Below are positions 17,920-26,669 of a DNA stretch of 64,000 bases, piece by piece; the stretch's first letter is position 1; the number at the start of each line of letters is the position of its first letter. The notes below the pieces were generated by a model. The model was not told the origin of the DNA. It did not search any database and worked only from the letters and a program-made list of their open reading frames with translations. Made by a program: the position numbers and the translations under genes. Source of the stretch: Streptomyces sp. MspMP-M5 (GTDB lineage Bacteria; Actinomycetota; Actinomycetes; Streptomycetales; Streptomycetaceae); contig NZ_KB891888.1 in the NCBI RefSeq assembly GCF_000373585.1, positions 1-64,000 of the forward strand. Direction: 5' to 3'.

Positions 17920-18597
17920 ATGGATGCCGTACGCGTCGCCCTGCTGCGCGAGGTCCTCGCCGGGACCGAGTGGATCGAGGCCACCCGCCGCTTCGCCGGT
18001 TCGCTGCGGGCCGCCGTCGCCCCGCACGGCGGCGGACTGCTGCTGGTCGGCACCGCCGGCTACGAGCCCTGGCACCTGGCCGCCCACCTGGACGACGAGG
18101 CGGCCTGGTCGGGCCTGCCGGAGCTGTCGCCCACCCTCGTCCGCCACCGGATCCCCGCCGGGGCGCCCGCGCACCTCGCGGTCGGCCCGGGGCGGCTGGC
18201 GGCGGCCGGGCGCGGCGCGACGCTGCTGGTGGTGACGCCGGAGCCGCCGGACGGCGGGCTGCTGGAGCGGGTGCACGACGCGCGCCGCAACGGCGCCACG
18301 GTGCTCGCGCTGGGCTCCGGCGACCGCGATCTGCACACCCTGGCCCACGACGCGCTGACCGCCGCCCCGCCGCCGGAGGACGCCACGGCCACACCGGCCG
18401 CACCGGCCGGCCCCGGCGCCCGGGACGCCCCGGACCTCCCGCGGCCCGCCGACCTCGACCTGGATACCGTCCAGCACCTCGTCAGCGCCGCCGCCGGGGA
18501 GAACAGCCGGCCCGCGCCGCGGCACCGCAGCCGCTTCCGCGACCGCCTGTCCCGCCTCGCCGAAACCCTGGCAGCCCCACCGCCCCCGCGCTGGTGA
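17920..18597 (+). CDS. Conserved hypothetical protein, cytoplasmic
   Basis: The product is 225 residues. I do not recognise a named family. The first two thirds look like a compact alpha/beta fold (LLLVGTAGYEPWHLAAHLDDE, ATLLVVTPEPPDG, ATVLALGSGDRDLHTLAHDAL), reminiscent of nucleotide- or sugar-phosphate-binding folds. The tail is Ala/Pro-rich and ends in a basic helix. There is no signal peptide or membrane helix. ATG 17920 is 53 bp after the lyase stop, so it may be in the same transcript. Confidence 0.7.
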   Translation: MDAVRVALLREVLAGTEWIEATRRFAGSLRAAVAPHGGGLLLVGTAGYEPWHLAAHLDDEAAWSGLPELSPTLVRHRIPAGAPAHLAVGPGRLAAAGRGATLLVVTPEPPDGGLLERVHDARRNGATVLALGSGDRDLHTLAHDALTAAPPPEDATATPAAPAGPGARDAPDLPRPADLDLDTVQHLVSAAAGENSRPAPRHRSRFRDRLSRLAETLAAPPPPRW

Positions 18598-18603
18598 GTG
18601 TGT

Positions 18604-18858
18604 CTAGGTGGCGCCCCCGCCGCCGTCGTTCTTGCCCCCGCTGCCGCCCTTGCCCATGTCATGCCACCTGGGGTCGGTCTCCCACTCCAGGTTGCGCTCG
18701 CGGGCGGTCTCCATGGCGTGCGACGCCTCCTCGCGGGTGGCATAGGGACCGAAGCGGTCGGCGGCGCGGCACTGGGGCCCCTCCTCGACCGTCCCGTGCC
18801 GGAGGCAGTAGAACCACTCGCCCGGTTTGCCGACCGTCCGCCGTTTGAACAGCGCCAT
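18604..18858 (-). CDS. Small SPOR-like conserved protein
   Basis: The product is 84 residues. WFYCLRHGTVEEGPQCRAADRFGPYATREEASHAMETARERN resembles a short SPOR-type repeat with two Cys, followed by a Gly-rich tail (MGKGGSGGKNDGGGGAT). There is no signal peptide. Close homologues are common near map in Streptomyces, from general knowledge. The function is unknown. ATG 18858 gives a natural start MALFKRRTVGKPGEW; its promoter region overlaps the start of map, which is divergent. Confidence 0.75.
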   Translation of the reverse strand: MALFKRRTVGKPGEWFYCLRHGTVEEGPQCRAADRFGPYATREEASHAMETARERNLEWETDPRWHDMGKGGSGGKNDGGGGAT

Positions 18859-18925
18859 CGCCGCCTCCTGTGCTGGGCTCCCGTGCCACCATCCTGCCCG
18901 ACGGCCCGCGGATACACTCGCTGGC

Positions 18926-19783
18926 ATGTCTGGCCAGTCGCTTCTTGTCCCGGGGGACATCTCCCCCACCCGCCCCGTCCCCGCCTCGATCCGCCGCCCC
19001 GAGTACGTGGGAAAGCCCGCGCCCACGCCCTATACGGGGCCCGAGGTGCAGGACGCCGACACGATCGAGCGGATGCGGATCGCCGGCCGGATCGCCGCCC
19101 AGGCGATGGCGGAGGCCGCCAAGCACATCGCGCCCGGCGTGACCACCGACGAACTGGACCGGGTCGCCCACGAGTTCATGTGCGACCACGGCGCCTACCC
19201 CTCCACGCTCGGCTACCGCGGCTTCCCCAAGTCCCTGTGCTCCTCGGTCAACGAGGTCATCTGCCACGGCATCCCCGACTCGACCGTCCTGCGGGACGGC
19301 GACATCGTGAACCTCGACGTGACCGCGTACATCAACGGCGTGCACGGCGACAACAACGCCACCTATCTGTGCGGTGACGTGGACGAGGAGTCGCGGCTGC
19401 TGGTGGAGCGGACCCGGGAGTCGCTCAACCGCGCGATCAAGGCCGTCAAGCCGGGCCGCCAGATCAACATCATCGGCCGGGTCATCGAGTCCTACGCCAA
19501 GCGCTTCGGCTACGGCGTGGTCCGCGACTTCACCGGCCACGGGATCAACTCGTCCTTCCACTCCGGCCTGATCGTCCCGCACTACGACAGCCCGCACCAC
19601 ACCACCGACATCAAGCCCGGCATGACGTTCACCATCGAGCCGATGCTGACGCTGGGCACGTACGAGTACGACATGTGGGAGGACGGCTGGACGGTGGTGA
19701 CCAAGGACCGCAAGCGGACCGCACAGTTCGAGCACACGCTGGTGGTCACGGAGACCGGCGCGGAGATCCTTACGCTGCCCTGA
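18926..19783 (+). CDS. map: Type I methionine aminopeptidase
   Basis: The product is 285 residues. It removes the initiator Met from nascent proteins in the cytoplasm using two divalent metal ions. The five metal ligands can be located in NLDVTAYINGVHGDNNATY (two Asp), FTGHGIN (His), FTIEPML (Glu) and AQFEHTLVV (Glu). The N-terminal 45-residue extension with Pro-rich PTRPVPASIRRPEYVGKP is typical of the longer actinobacterial MetAP1. There is no clear Shine-Dalgarno before ATG 18926. Streptomyces usually carry a second, shorter map gene near the ribosomal cluster, so this one may be non-essential. Confidence 0.95.
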   Translation: MSGQSLLVPGDISPTRPVPASIRRPEYVGKPAPTPYTGPEVQDADTIERMRIAGRIAAQAMAEAAKHIAPGVTTDELDRVAHEFMCDHGAYPSTLGYRGFPKSLCSSVNEVICHGIPDSTVLRDGDIVNLDVTAYINGVHGDNNATYLCGDVDEESRLLVERTRESLNRAIKAVKPGRQINIIGRVIESYAKRFGYGVVRDFTGHGINSSFHSGLIVPHYDSPHHTTDIKPGMTFTIEPMLTLGTYEYDMWEDGWTVVTKDRKRTAQFEHTLVVTETGAEILTLP

Positions 19784-19806
19784 TCCGGACGGGAGTAGCG
19801 TTTTTA

Positions 19807-19821
19807 CCGACAGGTTGTCGG
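19807..19821. promoter_or_regulatory. Inverted repeat upstream of heme oxygenase gene
   Basis: CCGACA-GGT-TGTCGG is a perfect 6-3-6 palindrome, 155 bp before the TTG start. The octamer ACAGGTTG recurs just downstream. It does not match the usual 19-bp actinobacterial iron box, so the regulator is unknown. Confidence 0.35.
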
Positions 19822-19975
19822 GAACAGGTTGACCAGGGCCCGCCCTGCGTAGTGAGGTGATCCCGACCTGATAGCTGCGCGTATCCGTCACGCATCCGTC
19901 ACGGCCTGTTCCCGCCGCCCCACCGCGCGTCGCACGACTCCTGTCCGCGCTCTCCCGGTCCCCCGGAGGCCCGCC

Positions 19976-20686
19976 TTGGAAGCGTCCCGCCCGACCCCGT
20001 CCTCCCCCGAACCGCCGGCCCCGCTGGGGCAGGAGGAGGCCCCGTCCTTCTCGACGGCCATCCGCACGGCGTCCCACGCACAGCACACCGAGGCCGAGAA
20101 CTCCCCGTTCATGGGCCACCTGCTGGGCGGCCGGCTCGGCGTCGCCGCGTACCGCCGCTACACCGAGCAGCTGTGGTTCGTCTACCGCGCGCTGGAGGAC
20201 GTCCCGCAGCGGCTCGCCACGGACCCGGTCGCGGGCCCCTTCCTCCGCCCGGAGCTGGCCCGCACCGCCGAGCTGGCACGCGACCTCGCCCACCTCGGCG
20301 GCCCCGGCTGGCGCACCGGCCTGGCGCCGCTGCCGGCCACCGCCGCGTACGCCGAGCGCATAGCCGAGTGCGCCCGCAGCTGGCCGGCCGGCTATGTCGC
20401 CCACCACTACACCCGGTATCTGGGCGACCTCTCCGGCGGCCAGATCATCCGCGGCACCGCCGAGAAGACCTGGGGCTTCACGCGCAAGGGCGACGGCGTC
20501 CGGTTCTACGTCTTCACGGACATCGGCAACCCCGCCGCCTTCAAGCGGGAGTACCGCGAGCTGCTGGACGGGCTGCCGCTGGACGACCTGGAGAAGCAGC
20601 GGGTGATCGACGAGTGCCGGCGCGCGTTCGCGCTGAACGGCGCGGTCTTCCGGGAGTTGGCCGAGGAGTTCCCGCACACCGCGTGA
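19976..20686 (+). CDS. Biliverdin-producing heme oxygenase
   Basis: The product is 236 residues. It opens heme to biliverdin, CO and iron, using electrons from a reductase, either for iron recovery or for pigment supply. The proximal heme ligand is probably His37 in HTEAENSPFM. The flexible distal helix shows the diagnostic GDLSGGQ. The start is TTG 19976 with GGAGG 7 bases upstream; there is no better ATG, and the first conserved residues follow about 24 codons later. No heme uptake genes are adjacent. Confidence 0.92.
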   Translation: MEASRPTPSSPEPPAPLGQEEAPSFSTAIRTASHAQHTEAENSPFMGHLLGGRLGVAAYRRYTEQLWFVYRALEDVPQRLATDPVAGPFLRPELARTAELARDLAHLGGPGWRTGLAPLPATAAYAERIAECARSWPAGYVAHHYTRYLGDLSGGQIIRGTAEKTWGFTRKGDGVRFYVFTDIGNPAAFKREYRELLDGLPLDDLEKQRVIDECRRAFALNGAVFRELAEEFPHTA

Positions 20687-20732
20687 GGCGGCGGGCCGGG
20701 GCGCGACACCCGCGCCCCGGCCCGGCCACCGG

Positions 20733-21467
20733 TCACGGCGCGTCCGGCACCCCGGCGCGCACCCGGCCGCCGATCTCGATCGTGCCGTCGGCGCACGGCC
20801 GGGTCAGCAACTGCGAGCCGGCCCCCTGGCGGATGTCCAGGGCACGGCCCAACTGGTGCGTCAGCAGCAGAGCCGCGGCGCCGGTGGCCTCGTCCTCGAC
20901 GACTGTGTCGCCGCGCCGCGGGAACCCCCGGGCGCGCACGGTGCCCGCGGCCTCGTCCTGCCAGGCCCAGGCGTAGAGCCAGCCCTCGCCGGGCGGCGGC
21001 GCGGGCAGCGCGTCCACCTCGGCGGCCGAGTCGTACCGCTCGGTGCGGCGCGCGGTGACCCAGTCGGCACGGGCGCGCACCCACGCCAGGTCGCCGTCGT
21101 GGCGGACGCCGACGACGCCGGCCGGCGGCCGCAGCGACCGCACCGGCCGGCCCAGGCTCCGCAGCAGCCAGGCGAGGCCGACGAGGGGGTGCCCGGCGAA
21201 CGGCAGGCGGACGCTGGGGGTGTGGATGTCCACGGCGGCGGGGTCCGGATCGTCGCCGGGCGCGGCCGGGTCGAGGAACACCGTCTCGCTGTAGCCGAGT
21301 TCGGCGGCGAGGGCGGCCCGGTCGGCCGGGTCGGGGAGGGCGGCACCGTCCAGGACGACGGCCAGCGGATTGCCCCCGTCACCGTCCGGTCCGCAGAAGA
21401 CCCGGAGCAACTCCACGCCGGGGCGGTCGTCGTCGTGCACCTCGTGCACCTCGTTCGGCTCGGTCAT
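20733..21467 (-). CDS. PhzF family isomerase-like protein (short)
   Basis: The product is 244 residues, shorter than typical PhzF proteins (about 280-300). The start matches the fold (ELLRVFCGPDGDGGNPLAVVLDG), the catalytic Glu lies in ELGYSETVFL, and the second half begins near DEATGAAALLLTH. PhzF enzymes catalyse proton-transfer isomerisations; most chromosomal members have no known substrate. The missing residues are mainly between the two halves. A second, full-length paralogue lies at 29398-30300. Confidence 0.85.
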   Translation of the reverse strand: MTEPNEVHEVHDDDRPGVELLRVFCGPDGDGGNPLAVVLDGAALPDPADRAALAAELGYSETVFLDPAAPGDDPDPAAVDIHTPSVRLPFAGHPLVGLAWLLRSLGRPVRSLRPPAGVVGVRHDGDLAWVRARADWVTARRTERYDSAAEVDALPAPPPGEGWLYAWAWQDEAAGTVRARGFPRRGDTVVEDEATGAAALLLTHQLGRALDIRQGAGSQLLTRPCADGTIEIGGRVRAGVPDAP

Positions 21468-21626
21468 CCCCGTATTGTCCGCCGTACGCCCCGCCGGTCA
21501 CGGGCCGGGGGCGAACGCCACCCCGACCCCCACGCGCGCCGCGGGTCACCGGGTATCGTTGCGCCGAATCCGTGCCACCCCGGCGGCCCGCGTCCGCCCC
21601 GGACGCCCCGAAGGAGCCCGAGCCCC

Positions 21627-22613
21627 ATGACACGCAGGTCGCCGTTCCGGGTGCCCGCAGCAGTGACGTCGGCAGCAGCCGCGCTGGTGCTGCTGAGCGG
21701 ATGCATGACGGTGCACGGCGAGCGCGAGGTGCTGCCCGCGGTGTCGCACGCCGACGCCGCCAAGGCGCTCAAACGCTTCACCGACGGCTTCAACAAGGCC
21801 AACCGCACGCTGGATCCCACGGTGAACGCCTCGTTCGAGGCCGGTGCGCTGCTCGCCATCGACCAGGCGCAGATAAAGGCCGCACACGGCGTCCGGCCCC
21901 ACGGCAACCCCGGCTTCACCCCGCTGTCGTTCACCGACGCCCACTTCACCGTGCCCAAGCAGAAGGGCTGGCCGAAGTACTTCATCGGGGACGCGCTCAG
22001 CAACCGCCGGGACCGCAGCGGCGAGAACACCCGCTGGTACCTGGTCTTCAGCCGGGACAGCATCAAGGCGCGGTGGCGGGCGGTGTACTTCGCGACCTTC
22101 CCCGGCAACTCCGCTCCCGAGCTGAAGATCACCGGCGGCTACGCGGAGCCGGTGCCGCTGGACGGCTCCTCGGGACTGACCGTCGATCCGGGCAAGCTCA
22201 GCCGGGCGTACGCGGACTACCTCGGCAGCGGTAACGGCGGCCAGTTCGCCTCCGGCAGCGAGACCGACCAGCTGCGCGCCTGGCGCGCCGGTCAGGCCAA
22301 CCAGCCCGGGGCCCGCATCCAGTGGGAGGACCAGGCGTCGGACCTGCCGCCGGTGGCGCTGCGGACGACGGACGGCGGTGCGCTGGTGTTCTTCTCGACC
22401 GTCTACCACCAGCTGAAGACGGTCTCCAAGGGCCTGATGATCACGGTGCCGGCGCAGCTGCGCGGGATCATGGACGGGCCGGTGAAGAAGACGTCGCGGA
22501 TGGCGTTCACGACGGTGTCGGGCCAGGCGGTGACGGTGCCGGCGAAGGGCACCGGCGGCAAGATCAAGGTGCTGAACCGGATCGAGGCGAAGACCTCGGC
22601 GCAGGCGTTGTAG
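21627..22613 (+). CDS. Secreted lipoprotein of unknown function
   Basis: The product is 328 residues. The signal peptide ends in the lipobox LLSGC, with Cys at residue 26. The mature protein has no motif I recognise. It is a mixed alpha/beta protein with two similar halves around WYLVFSRDSIKARWRAVYFATF and ALVFFSTVYHQLKTV, which resembles NTF2- or PASTA-free extracytoplasmic domains of actinobacterial lipoproteins. AAGGAG lies 10 bases before ATG 21627. It is probably held on the outer face of the membrane. Confidence 0.85.
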   Translation: MTRRSPFRVPAAVTSAAAALVLLSGCMTVHGEREVLPAVSHADAAKALKRFTDGFNKANRTLDPTVNASFEAGALLAIDQAQIKAAHGVRPHGNPGFTPLSFTDAHFTVPKQKGWPKYFIGDALSNRRDRSGENTRWYLVFSRDSIKARWRAVYFATFPGNSAPELKITGGYAEPVPLDGSSGLTVDPGKLSRAYADYLGSGNGGQFASGSETDQLRAWRAGQANQPGARIQWEDQASDLPPVALRTTDGGALVFFSTVYHQLKTVSKGLMITVPAQLRGIMDGPVKKTSRMAFTTVSGQAVTVPAKGTGGKIKVLNRIEAKTSAQAL

Positions 22614-22696
22614 AGACCTCGGCGCCGGAGAGACCTCCGGGGACGGGGCCGTCGGGCGACCGGCGGCCCCTTGGTCCGTCGTGGTCCGTCCGGTGG

Positions 22697-23437
22697 TCAG
22701 CGGCCGATCGGCCAGGCCGACGTCTCGTGGTCGGCCTCGTGGTCGACGACCTCGGCGCAGGCGTCGGTGAGGGCCGCCAGCAGCGTCAGCGGGTCCGGCA
22801 GCGGCAGCTCGGGGCCGCGCAGCCAGGTCACCGCGGGCTGGTCGCCGGGGAGGGCGGAGGGCGGCAGGAGGACGTAGCTGCCGCGGCAGTGCCAGCGGAA
22901 GCCGGGATGCTCGTCGAGGGTCTCGGGATGGCAGTCCAGCTCGCACGGCCACCACTCGTCCTCGTCGTCGGGGGTGCCGCGGGTGGCGGTGAAGAAGAGC
23001 ATCCGGCCGTCGCCGAAGCCGGCGCCGCTGAGGCTGACCGGGCCGACGTCGACACCGGCCGCGTCCAGCCGGCCGAGGGCGCTGCGGCCGGCCTCCACGG
23101 GGACGTCGAGGACGTCGTGGGCCATGCCGGTGGCGGTGATGAAGTTGGCCTGCGGGAGGGTGCGGACCCAGGCGGCGACCTTGTCGCGGTCGGTGGTGGC
23201 GACGGTCTGCCAGCCGAAGGAGATGGGGTGGCGGCCGGGGGTGGGACAGCCGATGCGCTCGCAGGAACAGCCGTAGCCGGAGGGGTGCGCGGCGGGGGCG
23301 ACCGGGAAGCCCGCGTCGACCGCCGCCATCAGCAGGTCCTCGCGGCCGCGCGCGGCCGCCGATCCCGTGTCCGTATCGCCGCCCGATCCGCTCCTCGGCC
23401 GGCGCAGCCACTGGGAGAACCTGCTCTTGCGTTCCAT
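22697..23437 (-). CDS. Prim-Pol (bifunctional DNA primase/polymerase) N-terminal domain protein
   Basis: The product is 246 residues. The Prim-Pol domain is recognised by the Cys-containing stretch YGCSCERIGCPTPGRHP, then FGWQTVATTDRD and the catalytic-site-like HDVLDVPVEAG. The polymerase domain stands alone; there is no helicase or plasmid gene nearby. Many Streptomyces carry such solo chromosomal copies, whose role is unknown. I chose ATG 23437 (preceded by AGGGG) over an ATG 38 codons earlier, because conservation starts after it. Confidence 0.85.
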   Translation of the reverse strand: MERKSRFSQWLRRPRSGSGGDTDTGSAAARGREDLLMAAVDAGFPVAPAAHPSGYGCSCERIGCPTPGRHPISFGWQTVATTDRDKVAAWVRTLPQANFITATGMAHDVLDVPVEAGRSALGRLDAAGVDVGPVSLSGAGFGDGRMLFFTATRGTPDDEDEWWPCELDCHPETLDEHPGFRWHCRGSYVLLPPSALPGDQPAVTWLRGPELPLPDPLTLLAALTDACAEVVDHEADHETSAWPIGR

Positions 23438-23578
23438 CAATCCCCTCACTTCGAGCGGTGGTCTGGGGTCAATGCTGCCACCATCCCGGGCCCCAGGTGA
23501 CCGGTGTGCGGATCCGGGGTGAACGCGGTACGGGCGAACAGGGCATTTCACGCCAACGCCGCCCGTCCGCCCCGGACG

Positions 23579-24208
23579 TCAGGTTCGCGGGCGCAGACCG
23601 CGGAGCACCTGGTCGACGAGGGTGTCGACGAACTCGTGGGTCAGCTCCCCGGTGCGCATCAGCCAGCGCTGTGAGAAGGGACTCAGCAGCATCTCGGCGG
23701 CGATCCGGAGGTCGGTGTCGGGGTCCAGCTGGCCGGCGTCCCGGGCGGCCCGGAGCCGGTCAATGTAGACCCGGGTGCCCGGTTCCATCAGGCGGCCGAC
23801 GAAGGTGCGGGAGAGCTCCTCGTCGTTGGCGCCGGCCGCGGCCAGGGCGCGATAGGGGGCCTGCCAGGCCGCGTCGTTGAACTCGTCGGCGGTGGCGCGC
23901 AGGACGAACTTGAGGTCGGCGGCGAGGTCGCCGGTGTCAGGCAGGCCCTCCTGGTCGTACGCGTCGACGACGGAGCCGAAGGCGTCGAGGAGGACGGCGG
24001 CCTTGGAGGGCCACCAGCGGTAGATGGTCTGCTTGCCGACGCCGGCACGGGCGGCGATGCCTTCGATGGTGAGTTTCTCGTAGCCGACCTCGCCGACCAG
24101 GGCGAGGGCGGCCTCGAAGATCGCCTGGCGGGAGCGTTCGCTGTAGCGGCGGGTGGGGGTGCCCCCGGCGGAGCCAGGGGGAGCGTCGGGGGCTGCTTTG
24201 TTGGCCAT
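23579..24208 (-). CDS. TetR family transcriptional regulator
   Basis: The product is 209 residues. The helix-turn-helix is LTIEGIAARAGVGKQTIYRWW (about residues 46-66), and the C-terminal ligand domain resembles the TetR_C_33 class (SPFSQRWLMRTGELTHEFVDTLVDQVLRGL). It is divergent from a 58-codon gene across three tandem palindromes of its likely own operator. It should repress itself and the small gene until an inducer binds. The ribosome-binding site of ATG 24208 is weak. Confidence 0.92.
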   Translation of the reverse strand: MANKAAPDAPPGSAGGTPTRRYSERSRQAIFEAALALVGEVGYEKLTIEGIAARAGVGKQTIYRWWPSKAAVLLDAFGSVVDAYDQEGLPDTGDLAADLKFVLRATADEFNDAAWQAPYRALAAAGANDEELSRTFVGRLMEPGTRVYIDRLRAARDAGQLDPDTDLRIAAEMLLSPFSQRWLMRTGELTHEFVDTLVDQVLRGLRPRT

Positions 24209-24234
24209 GGTGGGAGTGTAGCCAGCAGGAGGCG

Positions 24235-24305
24235 AGACGTATCGTCTTGACAAGACGGAGCGTCTCGCCCCAGGATGAGGGCACGCCGAACGAGACGAAG
24301 CGTCT
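24235..24305. promoter_or_regulatory. Three tandem TetR operators (AGACG-N3-CGTCT)
   Basis: The same 5-3-5 palindrome AGACG-NNN-CGTCT occurs at 24235-24247, 24253-24265 and 24293-24305. The first two are also embedded in a 39-bp nested dyad (24231-24269) centred on GTCTTG-A-CAAGAC. All sit between the divergent tetR gene and the small gene starting at 24379. Confidence 0.8.
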
Positions 24306-24378
24306 CGATCGGGGTGCGGGGACACGGCACGTCCGGGCCCCGCGCCGCCCACCGGTCCCACAGGAAGGAACTCACCTC

Positions 24379-24555
24379 ATGAGCAAGGGAAATGCCGGCG
24401 GAATGCTGGGAATCGGCGGTGCCCGCAACAAGCTCTCGCGGGGTGCGCTGCGCGGTGCGGGCGACCGCGGCCGAGGCGCGGCCGGGCAGCAGGACGCGCA
24501 GCGACAGCGCCGCGAACTGCTGGAGAAGATGCGGGAACGGACCCGGAGCACCTGA
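24379..24555 (+). CDS. Small basic protein, DUF6243-like
   Basis: The product is 58 residues: MSKGNAGGMLGIGGARNKL, then a Gly/Arg-rich middle and a charged helix RQRRELLEKMRERTR. The N-terminal GGMLGIGGxRxxLSRGALRG pattern is one I associate with a short Streptomyces family of unknown function (DUF6243). AGGAAGGAA precedes ATG 24379 at a good distance. It is divergent from tetR and is probably the main target of its operators. Confidence 0.75.
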   Translation: MSKGNAGGMLGIGGARNKLSRGALRGAGDRGRGAAGQQDAQRQRRELLEKMRERTRST

Positions 24556-24604
24556 CGCGATCCGGTCCCCGGGGCGGCGGGCGGCCGCGGCCCCGGGACC
24601 GGCC

Positions 24605-25558
24605 TCAGTGCGGCCAGGCGTCGCCCCAGGCCGCGTCGCGGGCCTCGCGGTAGGCGGCGCCGTGCCGCTTGGTGACGGTGTCGCGGCGCAGGGCCTCGTC
24701 CGCGGTGCACAGCTCCAGCAGCACCTGGCCCTTGCGGATCTGCGGCTTGCGGACGATCCGGGCCGCGGCCGGTTCGGCCGGCAGGCGGGTGGCGGCGACA
24801 TAGCCGAACTTCTCGTCCTCGTAGGCCAGCGAGCCGCCCTTGACCTGGCGGTGCAGCGAGGAGCGGCTGACCCGGGCGGAGAAGTGGCACCAGTCCTGCC
24901 CCGGGACGATCGGGCAGGCAGCGCTGTGCGGGCACGGCGCGACGATCCGCAGTCCGGCGGCGACCAGTTGCTCCCGGGCCTCGCGCAGCCGCAGATAGCC
25001 CTCCGGGGTGCCCGGTTCGATCAGTACGACGGCCCGGGCGGCGGCCGCGGCGGCGACCACCGCGCGGCGGTCCTCGGGCCGCAGCTCGCCCAGCACGTAG
25101 GAGACGGTGACCAGGTCGGTGCCCTCGGGGAGGGTGAGGCCGTCGCCCAGGGCCTGCCGGCGCCAGGTGACGTCGGGCAGGATCCCGGCGGCCAGTTCGC
25201 GGCCCAGGTCGAGCGCGGGCTGCGCCCAGTCCAGGACCGTGCTGCGCGGGCCGTCCCAGGTGGCGGCGGTGGCCCAGGTGGCCGCGCCGGTGCCGCCGCC
25301 GACGTCGACGTGGGTGGCCGGGGACCAGTCGGGGACGCGGGCGGCGAAGGCGGCCAGCGCGGCCCGGACCGCCTCGAAGGTGGCCGGCATGCGGTACGCG
25401 GCGTACGCGGCGACGTCGCCGCGGTCCCGGAGCACCGGGGCGTCGGTGGGAGTGCGGCCGCGGTAGTTGGCGATCAGCCGCTCGACGGCCTGCGCGGCCT
25501 GCTTGGGCGGCAGGCCGTCGAGCAGGCCCGCCAGGGCGGCGCGCAGTTCGTCGTGCAT
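24605..25558 (-). CDS. Rsm22-type methyltransferase family protein
   Basis: The product is 317 residues. A SAM-binding Rossmann motif, HVDVGGGTGAATWA (about 84-97), is followed by TVLDWAQPALDLGREL and VTVSYVLGEL. The C-terminal part has the conserved Cys cluster PCPHSAACP...WCHF, which in the Rsm22 family coordinates an iron-sulfur cluster. In mitochondria this family supports small-subunit ribosome assembly; the bacterial role is unproven. It is monocistronic on the minus strand. Confidence 0.88.
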   Translation of the reverse strand: MHDELRAALAGLLDGLPPKQAAQAVERLIANYRGRTPTDAPVLRDRGDVAAYAAYRMPATFEAVRAALAAFAARVPDWSPATHVDVGGGTGAATWATAATWDGPRSTVLDWAQPALDLGRELAAGILPDVTWRRQALGDGLTLPEGTDLVTVSYVLGELRPEDRRAVVAAAAAARAVVLIEPGTPEGYLRLREAREQLVAAGLRIVAPCPHSAACPIVPGQDWCHFSARVSRSSLHRQVKGGSLAYEDEKFGYVAATRLPAEPAAARIVRKPQIRKGQVLLELCTADEALRRDTVTKRHGAAYREARDAAWGDAWPH

Positions 25559-25607
25559 TCCGGAAAGTCTAGATGAGTGAGTCCGAAGTCCCGCCTGCCC
25601 CGCGGCG

Positions 25608-26669
25608 TCAGGGCCGGCCCGGGGCGGCGCTCACCGCGCGGGCCAGCCGGGTCGCGGCCGCCGCCCGCGGGGCGCTGCCGCCGGTCCGGCGCCGGGGGTG
25701 GACGGTGTTGGCGAGCAGCACCAGGAAACTGTCGGTGGCACGGTCCAGGACGAGGCTGGTGCCGGTGAAGCCGGTGTGCCCGGCCGCGCCCCGGCCGGCC
25801 AGTTCGCCCATGAAGTACGGCTGGTCGACGGCGAATCCGAGGCCGGGCGGGTCGAGCAGGGCGGCGACCGCGGCCGGCCCGAGGATCCGGGCGGTGCCGT
25901 ACGCGCCGCCGTTGAGCAGCGTCCGGCACAGCACGGCCAGGTCCTGGGCGGTGGAGAACACGCCCGCGTGCCCGGCGACGCCGCCGAGCGCCCAGGCGTT
26001 CTCGTCGTGCACCTCGCCGCGCAGCAGCCCCCGGTCCGCCTTGGCCCACGGCCGCCGCTGGTCCTCGGTGGCGGCCACGCCCTGCGGCGCCAGCGGGCCG
26101 TAGCAGGTGCTGGTCATGCCCAGCGGGCCGGTGATGCCGTCGCGGACCAGGGCGTCCAGGCGGCGGCCGGTGAGCCGCTCCAGCAGGAGGTGGAGGGCGA
26201 TGAGATTGAGGTCGGAGTAGCGGTGAACGCCGTACGGGCCACAGGGCGCGGCCGCCTCGGCCCACAGTGGCGCCAGCAGGTCGGGCCCGTCCCGGTGCGC
26301 GTAGAAGGGCAGCTCGGGCGCGAGGCCGGAGGTGTGCCGGAGCAGATCGCGGACGGTGATGCCGGGGGCGAAGGCCGGCAGGTGGGCGGCGACCGGTGCG
26401 TCGAGGGCCAGCCGGCCGCGCTCGACCTGCTGGACGGCGGCGATCGCGGTGAACAGCTTGGTCAGCGAGGCGAGATCGAAGACCGTGCCGATCCGCATCG
26501 GCTCCCACCGGTCGCGGGGCAGGTCCACACCCCGGTCGCGGTCGGGGTCGTACGCGCGGTAGCGCACCGCCCAGCCGGTCGCCGCCTCGGCCGCCACCAC
26601 CGGGCCCCGGCCGGCCAGCACCACCGCGCCGGGGCACCACGGAGGAAGGCCCTCGGGCAGTGCCCGCAC
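25608..26669 (-). CDS. Serine hydrolase, beta-lactamase/PBP class C fold
   Basis: The product is 353 residues from GTG 26669. The nucleophile motif is SLTK (S68, K71), the second motif YSDLN (Y151, N155), and the third HTG in GHTGFTGTS. There is no signal peptide, so it is likely cytoplasmic. Homology seems to continue upstream: in-frame codons before 26669 encode RLRPGTPAEAGL and onwards, typical for this family, with no ATG/GTG/TTG. A CTG at 26759-26757 overlaps the MFS stop and has GAGAGG 8 bases before it, so the real start may be that CTG, adding 30 residues. Confidence 0.87.
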   Translation of the reverse strand: MRALPEGLPPWCPGAVVLAGRGPVVAAEAATGWAVRYRAYDPDRDRGVDLPRDRWEPMRIGTVFDLASLTKLFTAIAAVQQVERGRLALDAPVAAHLPAFAPGITVRDLLRHTSGLAPELPFYAHRDGPDLLAPLWAEAAAPCGPYGVHRYSDLNLIALHLLLERLTGRRLDALVRDGITGPLGMTSTCYGPLAPQGVAATEDQRRPWAKADRGLLRGEVHDENAWALGGVAGHAGVFSTAQDLAVLCRTLLNGGAYGTARILGPAAVAALLDPPGLGFAVDQPYFMGELAGRGAAGHTGFTGTSLVLDRATDSFLVLLANTVHPRRRTGGSAPRAAAATRLARAVSAAPGRP

